Below, piece after piece: positions 56,989-64,000 of a stretch of 64,000 bases of DNA. The notes beneath the pieces are model-generated. The model saw nothing but the letters and a program-made list of their open reading frames with translations. It was not told the origin of the DNA and ran no database searches. Position numbers and translations under genes: made by a program. Source of the stretch: Bemisia tabaci (Eukaryota; Arthropoda; Insecta; Hemiptera; Aleyrodidae); contig NC_092797.1 of assembly GCF_918797505.1 (NCBI RefSeq), positions 43,312,157 through 43,376,156 of the forward strand, given 5' to 3'. Each line of letters begins with the position of its first letter. The first letter of the stretch is position 1.

Positions 56989-57389
56989 CAACTGAAATAA
57001 CTAGCACATCGTATGAGTTGAAAAGCACGGAGAAAATGCTCAGGGGAACAACAAAGTAGGGAAAACCCTCCCAACCTGCACATTTCAATTTCATCAACTT
57101 CAACAAGGAAGAAGAGCCGGGGGATAAACTAACAGAATAATAGATTCAAACAGAGGTACACAAGCTCAAAACTTTTGCTCTCAATGGGATGAAAAAGAAA
57201 CTTAATACCGAGTCCGCATTTCACTTTCCGGTTCAACTATTCAATTCAAATAGAATTTTTTAGCCGTGGACTCAAGAGAATCCTAGGAAGGGACGTCTTC
57301 GAACCCTAATCGGCAACATCGCCTCCCGCAATTCCTTCAATATTATGCAAAATGGAAGGGGGTTCAATTGAAATATATCGTCGCTCCTG

Positions 57390-57489
57390 TGACGTAAGGG
57401 CGTAGCTCTATTTTCACGTGAGCCCTGAACAGCATGGAATTATATGGAGAACGCAGCTCACGTGGAAATTGAGATACGTTTTTACGTCA
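57390..57489. repeat. 100-bp hairpin, TGACGTAA/TTACGTCA ends
   Basis: TGACGTAAGGGCGTAGCTC and its mirror ending TTTTTACGTCA form the arms; an inner CACGTGAGC/GCTCACGTG pair is also present. It is similar in design to family E but with different ends. Confidence 0.55.
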
Positions 57490-57699
57490 GAGGGACGACT
57501 GAATGTCCATTGGGACCGTTAATACTACCGTCTTATGGAAGAATGCCGTATGCGCTTTCGGAGGTTGCCAAATTTCTATGGTACAAAACAAAATTTTTAA
57601 GAGGATTCGTGCATCTTCTCCCCAGCCCAATTTTTCAAAAAATATTTTTCGTAATTTTTGTAGCGTATTTAAAATTTCCAAGAAATCATACTCCTAATT

Positions 57700-57823
57700 G
57701 GACGTATTTCTATCAAACGGAATTATGTGCATTAAGAGATGAGCCCGGAGACCCATAAGAATATGTGCATAGCAGGGCTTACGTATGATAATGCACGTAG
57801 TTCTGTTTGATAGAAATACGTCC
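57700..57823. mobile_element. E5: hairpin MITE, 4-bp TSD AATT
   Basis: The ends are GGACGTATTTCTATCAAACG and its mirror. AATT lies on both sides (57696-57699 and 57824-57827). Its right TSD directly touches F1. Confidence 0.87.
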
Positions 57824-57827
57824 AATT

Positions 57828-58077
57828 GGACCGCGTTTAGCAGAAAGGAACCAAGCGATAGCAGGCTATTGCCAAATTCAATTGGGCAATTTAGTTTTAT
57901 GCATGAAAACGGTTGTGCGGATTTTCGTGCAAATTCCAGCGAATTTTCTGCATTACGAGGCTAATTCCTCAAAATTCCCAAAGGAATTCCGCACAAACGT
58001 TGTCTCTTAAAACATTAAAGTGCTCTAAATTCGGCGATAGCTGATGTGGCTTGGTTCCTTTCTGCTAAACGCGGTCC
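57828..58077. mobile_element. F1: palindromic MITE, GGACC type
   Basis: GGACCGCGTTTAGCAGAAAG with GAACCAAGC at the left and the mirrored CTTGGTTCC..GCTAAACGCGGTCC at the right. Flanks AATT and AACT match at 3 of 4 positions. Arms extend through ATTGCCAAATTC-like and GCGGATTTTCGTGC-like blocks. Confidence 0.82.
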
Positions 58078-58550
58078 AACTTTTCCTCCAAGAAATACCT
58101 CTTCGGGGAAATTTGGCAACGTTCGAATGTTCATGCACCGTTTTTCCTCAGCGAGGCAAGAATTCGAGCCAGACGGTTGCAGGGATTGAGGAACGCAACA
58201 ATAAGGACGGTAGGATAGGTCGTTAAAAAGGATGGAAATCCGAAAAAGAGACGTAAGCGCGTCCTGGAATGAGCTTCGAATCGCAAAAGAATGCGATTTC
58301 ACCGCGGGTCGCGTCCGAATGCATTTACTGCCGTCTTCCGTAACAAGGCAGAAATAATGGGAGTGCATGGAGAAATCGCTCAACTGCATCGGGAACCCGG
58401 TGTGTAAATCGGCGGTTTTGAGCCGGTGGCATTGAACGAGGGAATTCGGTTAAGGTGAGGTTAATCTGCGTGGCACCGGGGCGCGTGTAGGTGGGATCGC
58501 TCGTTTAAGTCCAATTTTTCAGAGGTCACCGCCGCCTCCCACTCGGGGCC

Positions 58551-58690
58551 TGCGGTAAAGGAAGAACGCCGTATGAGTATTCAAATCTTGCCAAATTGCC
58601 TCCGGTTAAACGTTTATTTTTCAGGAAAATAATTAATATCGACGCAGAGACAATGTATTTTAAAAACCCTCGGCTGAATTTTGTTGGTTC
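58551..58690 (+). mobile_element. B19: left-half copy
   Basis: CTGCGGTAAAGGAAGAACGC, CGTATGAG and CTTGCCAAATTGCC follow family B; the right half is missing. Confidence 0.6.
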
Positions 58691-58750
58691 TTTTTCACGG
58701 AGATGCAACAGCAATCGGTAAGTCCGAACCGCACCACCGGCCCATCAGAA

Positions 58751-58836
58751 GCGCTAAGCCAAACTTGAAGTTCAGTCGAGACTCGTCCAAAGTACATTTA
58801 AGTACAGTGAAAGGACCGACATAATTCGGCCCCTGC
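58751..58836 (-). repeat. T2: dispersed repeat, reverse copy of T1
   Basis: On the minus strand it reads CAGGGGCCGAATTATGTCGG, CACTG and GGACGAGTCTCGACTG, matching T1 at 14291-14380. Confidence 0.6.
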
Positions 58837-59249
58837 ACTGATGCCGGAATCACACGCTGAATATGCAAGTCAACAGTCATCGCTCAAAAGCTGAAATTTC
58901 GCAAATTCGACTTATTTTCATCAAGACGTGTATCAAAACTATTCAAATAGTTCAGACAAATCCGACATTATCCGATGGTTGCTGAGAATCGTTGCTGAAT
59001 TTTGCGCGACGCAAAATCCAGGCATCGGGCCGATGACTTCTACATTCAAGCCACATTCAGCGTGTGATCGCGGCATGAGTGTAAAAGTTGCTCTCGGAAG
59101 TCAACGTTCAGATTCGCCCGATGATGACTGCATGATGACTGAAAAGGAGCATTGTAAAATGCGCGCAGCGAAGTGCTTATCACGACATTCAACAGTCATC
59201 TATTGGCGAGTTTTATTTCATTTTTTGCTCAACAAGTCGCTCATCAATC

Positions 59250-59415
59250 ATCATTGCCGAAAAATAGCAATGACCTCCGAATTCAATCTACCTCACAATT
59301 ACATTCTACTACATTGCGTAGATTCCGTGAAAGTTTGTCGCCACCTTCGGGATGCGAACCCGGGACCTTATTGACCTACAGTCAGGCGCTATATACACTA
59401 GGCCATAGTCCTGGT
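59250..59415 (-). mobile_element. SINE with tRNA-derived head
   Basis: On the minus strand an A-box-like TGGCCTAGTGTA (59405-59394) is followed 33 nt later by a B box, GGTTCGCATCC (59360-59350). Between them lies GACTGTAGGTC, which resembles a tyrosine tRNA anticodon arm (GTA). The acceptor arms do not pair, so it is a SINE head with an RNA polymerase III promoter rather than a working tRNA. The body end is not defined and the lower limit is approximate. Confidence 0.55.
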
Positions 59416-59432
59416 TGGCCAAGACCCTAAAT

Positions 59433-59931
59433 GGAGATGTTGCATTGAGGAATTTGCGATTTGACCGTAGATTCTTATGTAAAAGTTCGCGAGAAACACG
59501 ATGGTGCCACTGGTTTTCTCTGAAATCAACTCCCAAGCTCAAAAACAGCTCTCAAGTTCTGGCCAAAATGGAGGGGATATCCCACGCTATCCTGAGAGTC
59601 CACCTCTACATCAAGACAAACTCTTAATGCAAAGATAGGGAGCAAGTACATCAGCAGTGATGCTGTGTTTTCAATTTGAGTGTCCCCAAATAAAGTGGCA
59701 GCCCTGTCAATGCATTTGCTTCCTATCTTTGCATGGAGAGTTTGTCTTGATGTAGACGTGGACTCTCAGGATGGCGTGGAATATCCCCTCTATTTTGGCC
59801 TCAACTTGAGAGCTTTTTTTGAGCTTGGGAGTTGATTTCAGAGAAAACCAGTGGCACCATCGTGTTTCTCGCAAACTTTTACACAAGAATCAACGGTCAA
59901 ATCGCAAATTCCTCACACATGCAACATCTCC
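59433..59931. repeat. Q: 499-bp palindrome, ~210-bp arms
   Basis: GGAGATGTTGCATTGAGGAA at the left is mirrored by CACATGCAACATCTCC at the right. Arms also share CGAGAAACACGATGGTGCCA, GGGGATATCCCACGC and CTGAGAGTCC. The loop is about 60 bp. A single-arm relative lies at 46838-47068. Its left edge is 17 bp from the SINE head. Confidence 0.78.
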
Positions 59932-59957
59932 ATTGTAGTTTTGAATCGCAAAATCTT

Positions 59958-60020
59958 TACCAGAAGAAATCTGGCATCGTCAGAATGTTCGCCCGGCGTT
60001 TTTCCTCAGACTCGCCTGGC
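59958..60020. mobile_element. B20: right-arm fragment
   Basis: AGAAATCTGGCATCGTCAGA and CCGGCGTTTTTCCTCAGACTC match the family B right arm, directly after Q. Confidence 0.5.
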
Positions 60021-60257
60021 TCGAGACCCGGTGCATTCTCGCTCGCCTCCGGGGCCTGGCGCGCGGAGGCGGCGGAGGTTCCTCCGTCGAAAAATATTAA
60101 AAGCGCCGCGCCGCCGCATCGCGATGCCGGTGGCTCCGACGCCGGGTTGAAACAATTTTTTAATGAAGAAATTCATAACCTGCTCGGTCGTCTTCCTTCC
60201 GGACTCCACGAGCGCCGTTCATTTGGATTCCGCGCGCGCCCGTCCTCGTCAATGGGC
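60021..60257. other. GC-rich island
   Basis: CpG-dense sequence with GGCGCGCGGAGGCGGCGGAG-type runs and an AATATTAAAAG stretch. It might be a promoter or an exon but has no clear splice sites. Overlapping frames on both strands are explained by the low stop density. Confidence 0.35.
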
Positions 60258-60569
60258 TCAAATCACGCGCGCCCGCCGCAGCTCCGGCTCCAAAATCGAT
60301 ATCTCCCCATTTAAAACTATACTAAAGAATCGATTATCAAATTACACGATAGTAATCGATACTTTTCCATAGGTGTAAATAGGCGATGAATCGATTTATC
60401 GCAGAGAGCGTGGTCAAATCACGCGTGCCCGCCGCAGCTCCAGCTCCAAAATCGATATCTCCCCATTTAAAACTATACTAAAGAATCGATTATCAAATTA
60501 CACGATAGTAATCGATACTTTTCCACGGGTATAAATAGGCGATGAATCGATTTATTGCAGAGAGCGTGG
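60258..60569 (+). repeat. 156-bp tandem duplication with A-like palindrome
   Basis: Units 60258-60413 and 60414-60569 are about 95% alike. Each contains AAATCGATATCTCCCCATTT, AAAGAATCGATTATC and TCCATAGGTGTAAATAGG-like blocks, a diverged subfamily of family A with a different centre (CACGATAGTAATCGAT). Confidence 0.82.
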
Positions 60570-61009
60570 TTGGATGTGGATGAGCGGGGTGAATACCTAG
60601 CCCTCGCCATTTCGCGTCGTGGATGACATTCTTAAGGGAGCTTCGGGACCTTGAATTCGTCTTGCCCATAATTGGCGCCACCGGAACTCGAACTGCTCTT
60701 GTACCCTCCGACGACATTAATTATGGATTGTCTGCATGGCCCCTTTTGTCGAAATTTCACACGGTGGGAGAATGTAAATTCGCACGCAAGACCTTGCCAT
60801 TCCGACGGAAACGGGAAATCTGAATTTGAATGGGGCTGTTGCGTTGAAGACATACAGTCAAGTGTATAGACTTTCGTCTGGTAAAATTGAACTCTATAAT
60901 ATAGCGTCTTAAAAGTAACACGTAACGCCTGAGTCAAGAGTAAGAGTAATAACGCCGGAGGCGCAAAGCGTTTTGGGGCAGAGGCGGGTCCAGCAATTAG
61001 GCGACACCG
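60570..61009. other. unassigned sequence
   Basis: Overlapping frames of 65-101 codons on both strands lie at 60493-60937; none is recognisable. Confidence 0.35.
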
Positions 61010-61102
61010 GATTTTCTCTATTTAAAGCTATGTTAAATAATCGATTCTTGTCGGAGCACTTGCTCCCTCTAAGAATCGATACATTTCCATAGGTTTAAAT
61101 GG
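61010..61102. mobile_element. A-related short palindrome
   Basis: TTTCTCTATTTAAAGCTATG, AATCGATTC, then GAATCGATACATTTCCATAG and TTTAAATGGAGAAAA form a hairpin like the core of family A, with a GGAGCACTTGCTCC tip in place of the usual centre. Confidence 0.6.
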
Positions 61103-61131
61103 AGAAAAGCAACGTTGCCAATTTGCTGGAT

Positions 61132-61403
61132 CCGCCAATGTTTTGGGGGGTTGGACTGCTAAGCCATCGGGAAGTTTAGCCTGTAGCCCCCTAGTTGTAC
61201 CAAAATCACGCTGGAGGCATTAAAAAAAGCTGGAAACACGAGACTTTCCAGTCTTTTAATAGCACTTTTGGAACTTTTTTAAAACTTGGAGTTGGGCCGT
61301 TTTCGAAGCAAATGAAAAGCATGCCTATCTTTTGAATGTAAAATCGATGAACAAGCTATAGTTGGTAAAATAAAAAGGTGCTAGAGCTAAAAACCACTTT
61401 TCT

Positions 61404-61454
<51 letters not shown>
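61132..61454 (+). other. possible retroposed transcript 3' end
   Basis: AATAAA at 61369-61374 is followed 31 nt later by 49 uninterrupted A residues (61406-61454). This is the arrangement of a polyadenylated RNA copied into the genome. The start is unknown and 61132 is only a convenience limit. No target duplication of TATCAGGCCC was found upstream. Confidence 0.4.
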
Positions 61455-61457
<3 letters not shown>

Positions 61458-62398
61458 CAGGCCCTTTTGCTTTTATTATTCGTTTGACATTGCATCCGTG
61501 TGACTCATTCCTGACCTCTCATTATTTATTTTTTTCTAGGCAGCTTTGTGGGAATTTTCCGGTTTTTTGCCCAAGAGGAAGTAGTTTACACCCAAATGAT
61601 GATAAACGGATCCTGGTTAATGTCGTTAAATTGTCTAGAATTATGAAATATGTTTCTTTTCGGAGAAGCAACGGTAGATCTGCACCTTTTTCCTTTCAAC
61701 GATGTACATAAAGACAAAACATTTAGGTTGGCTCTGCTGTGTCTTAAAATATTATTAGTTTTCGGTATAGAAAGCTTTTTTATGTATCGCTTAATGGTGC
61801 ACGCTCATAAAACATTTTTTAAATACTTCGATGGAGGATTCCGGCGCTTAGAATCCGCACCGCGGACTTGGCGTGAGGTTCGAGAGCGTAATGTGAGGAA
61901 TATGTTTTTATTATTTTTCGGAATTGACGTCAAATTGCAGACTCAAATTGGACCCGAGCCACAATTTCACTAGATTTCCCCTCACAGCGCGACACGGCAG
62001 TCTTATTTTGCCGCGACCGCGCAATAAAACCGCCAAAAGCGGATATTTATGGACGCGTTATCAATTTCAGACTCATAACTCGGCGTTTAGATGCCGGGAG
62101 CTAAAGGGAGATCGCCGGGGTGAAAAATCCCGGAGCACGACATCGTTTCCCGCGGAGGAAGCGTGAGATTTCACAGGTCCTCCCCGCCTTGATTTACCGG
62201 CCAAAGTCTTGGGAGTATATCCCGTCGCGCACGAGAGAGACAAACAACTGGACCAACTTTTTATATGAACAATTGCACCGAAACCACATCAAGCATCTAA
62301 AGAGTTTACAATCTTGAGGCCAATAATGCCAACTTCAAATGTAGACGCTTCACCCCCGGAAAGGTCACGACTTGAGATAAAAGTTTGACTGCTCGGTC
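61455..62398. other. unassigned sequence with a strong 3' splice site
   Basis: CTGAC, a T-rich tract and TTTCTAG|GCAG (AG at 61538-61539) make a good acceptor. The frame that follows runs to 61711, but no donor or domain is recognised. Confidence 0.3.
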
Positions 62399-63027
62399 GG
62401 ACCGCGCTTAGCAGAAAAAAACCAAGATACATCAGCTATTGCCAAATTTAACTGCACTGAAAAAAAAAATCTCGGTGTATTTACTAAGAAAAGGGTAAAC
62501 TTACCAAGAATTCAGGGTTCTATTAGATCCCAGTTTTTTCTTGGTATAAATAACCATTTATGGAATTGGTCATATTACTGGACCCCGGTAAAAGCGCCAA
62601 TATTTTTTATTGGCTGTGGTAGAATTACCGAGATAAAATGGCAAAGTTACTGGGAATTGATTCCAATAAAAGTGGTATTCTTACCTGAAAAAAAAACAGT
62701 AAAAATACCGGTGTTTAGGTAAGCTTATCAGTCTGTCTTGGTAAAATTACCAATAATTGGTCAAAAAAGTGAGATGGTGAAAGTACCAACGGACCTTTGT
62801 AAAAACGCCGAGAATTTTTTTTCAGTGTGGGAAAATTTAATTTTCTACAAGAGATCGTTTGTTCGGATCCCTTTGAAACTTTAAGGACTATGCTTCTTAC
62901 AGTGCAGAAAATTCACTGTAATTTGCGCAAAAATCCGCACAACCATTCTCATGTAAAAAATCAAATTGCCCGATTAAAGGCGATGGGTGGGTGGTGTGGC
63001 CTGGTTTTTCTCTGCTTAATGCGGTTC
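62399..63027. mobile_element. F2: palindromic MITE split by G2
   Basis: GGACCGCGCTTAGCAGAAAA with ACCAAG at the left; GTGTGGCCTGGTTTTTCTCTG leading to GCGGTTC at the right. G2 lies inside. Confidence 0.68.
62456..62827 (+). mobile_element. G2: CACTA-like MITE inside F2
   Basis: The element begins CACTGAAAAAAAAAATCTCG and ends TTTTTTTTCAGTG, with TG on both sides. It is a close copy of G1, lacking an internal section. It also carries the minus-strand motif TTTTTTTTTCAG|GTAAGA (junction at 62684/62685). Confidence 0.83.
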
Positions 63028-64000
63028 AGTTGCACCCGAGGATATCCTCGACTTCATTCTTGAGGCAAGGAGACTTGGAAAAGTGAAAGTTTTCAAAAGG
63101 CAAGATTTGTAATAAGAGTAACGCATTTTGCGTGTTATTACTAGGTAGAATTGATAAAAGAAAAGTCTTGCCTTTACTCGCTTGTGGTTTCATTTTTTGT
63201 TCAGTGTATGTACATTTTGGATTATGAGTCAATCTTCATCACTATATTACAAACTTCGTTTTATTATTAATTCATTCAATGTTATTTCATTTATTTCATC
63301 GATTAAATTATCAGGAATATTCCTCAAAAGAAGAAATATCATTCAATTTTTTCGGAATAAATTACGTTGAACAAAGATTTTTGGATAGGAAAGTCCTGAA
63401 GTAAAGTGAGAGAAGGAAATCACACCTGCAACGTTGCAAATTATAAAATGGAAGTATTTCTAGCTCTTAATCGCTGCGGTGAAAAAAAGTGTATTCGTAA
63501 AAAAGTAATTGTATCTCATCTTATGAGTCACGCACATACCTACAAAGGACTAATATTTTTAGTAGGACAAAAATACATCTGACATGAAACAGTCGTCTGA
63601 AGCATAGAATCCTGCGCTTCCAGCGCATTGTAGCCTTACTTACAACTGACGTCTGAATGAACCTACGTCAATATCGCTATGAAAATCGTCTGAGTCATCC
63701 TCAGCTGCAGACAATTGACTAAAACATTGTATAGCTTAGGACGGGGGTAGCGGCAGCGCTCGCCAGAGTGAGGGGGCAGATATTGATGAGCGCAATAAAT
63801 ATGCAAACTAGAAAGAATATTATACTAACATCGTAAACTTTGTAAGAGTTCCATGAAAGCTACTTCACGAAATTGGGTATTGTCGGAAGGAGCCAGTCTC
63901 CGCACTGTGTCCTACTTTCGATGAATGCGTTACTTCCATCCATATAATACGATCAAATCAGGGAAAGTTTCAAGAAAGCTACGTTTAATTACGGATCGAG
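63028..64000. other. unassigned AT-rich sequence
   Basis: No repeat family or gene recognised up to the window end. Confidence 0.4.

Larger units (their letters stand above)
57525..58160. mobile_element. B18: MITE split by E5 and F1
   Basis: Left arm 57525-57695 (CTACCGTCTTATGGAAGAAT, GCCGTATGCGC) and right arm 58082-58160 (GGGGAAATTTGGCAACG, CCTCAGCGAGGCAAG) are two halves of one family B element. Outer flanks AATA (57521-57524) and AATT (58161-58164) match at 3 of 4 positions. E5 and F1 lie between them. Confidence 0.65.

Noticed and set aside
59338..59410. Functional tyrosine tRNA gene
   Set aside because: The A and B boxes and a GTA anticodon-like loop are visible, but the acceptor and D stems do not pair, so a SINE head is the better reading.
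59832..60314. 160-codon plus-strand frame
   Set aside because: It crosses the end of Q, a B fragment and a GC-rich island; the length reflects low stop density in GC-rich DNA.

Overview
This window looks like intergenic or intronic DNA from an animal nuclear genome, most likely an arthropod. I see no operons, no ribosome-binding-site spacing, no rRNA and no long coding frame. There are 64 kb of AT-rich sequence packed with short palindromic DNA transposons (MITEs), splice-site-like motifs and a tRNA-derived SINE head. A plant-sap-feeding insect such as a whitefly is a guess from general familiarity, not something the sequence proves. No protein-coding gene can be called with confidence. The longest open frame, 49177-49737 (186 codons), is only marginally longer than chance predicts, and most other frames are repeats read through.

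The dominant content is non-autonomous transposons, sorted here into lettered families by comparing copies and reading target-site duplications (TSDs). hAT-like, 8-bp TSD: family A (about 163 bp, CAGTGGCG ends, 13 copies plus relatives), family K (TAGAGTCCC ends), probably O (CAGTGGATC ends) and a CAGGGTGTCTACC-type element at 51.3-51.6 kb. CACTA-like, CACTG ends and 2-bp TSD: families C (about 230 bp, almost perfect palindromes) and G (250-420 bp). 4-bp TSD: B (about 255 bp, CTGCCGTGC ends) and three families opening with GGAC (E, F, J). Others (D, H, L, M, N, P, Q, R, S, U, V) are inverted repeats with no assigned superfamily. No transposase is visible, so all of these would have been moved in trans.

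Layout. 0-4.6 kb: C1, A1-A3, K and O elements with a 275-bp tandem duplication. 4.6-7.6 kb: sparse, with S and H1. 7.6-9.6 kb: a possible larger element with four degenerate ~190-bp internal repeats, a 48-nt poly-T and GC-rich inverted ends. 9.8-16.5 kb: B2, A5 inside B3, A6-A8, E2, C2 inside H3, a GC-rich tract. 16.6-25 kb: C3, C4 inside B4, B5 and a 46-nt candidate micro-exon at 22258-22303. 25-35 kb: G3 inside O3, A9-A11, C5 inside B6, a GC-rich promoter-like island at 28.78-29.10 kb, palindrome R, and a CTCF-like core at 33.59 kb. 35-40 kb: repeat-poor. 40-46 kb: B11-B13, N, O2, P, E3, A12-A13, G1, and the large inverted repeat V. 46-51 kb: half of Q, array L, F3, B14 and a 235-bp tandem duplication. 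51-57 kb: a hAT element, D4 with M inside, B17, a J cluster and, on the minus strand at 56954/56955, a sequence matching a recursive splice (ratchet) site. 57-64 kb: B18 with E5 and F1 inside, SINE head, palindrome Q, a 156-bp tandem duplication, a poly-A tail with upstream AATAAA, and G2 inside F2.

Nested insertions with intact TSDs give a relative order. B, O, H, F, D and U are older hosts; A, C, G, K, E and M arrived later. Weak hints that real genes run through or near the window are the minus-strand ratchet site, the plus-strand micro-exon and the GC-rich island with a CRE, CCAAT boxes and a 5' splice site.
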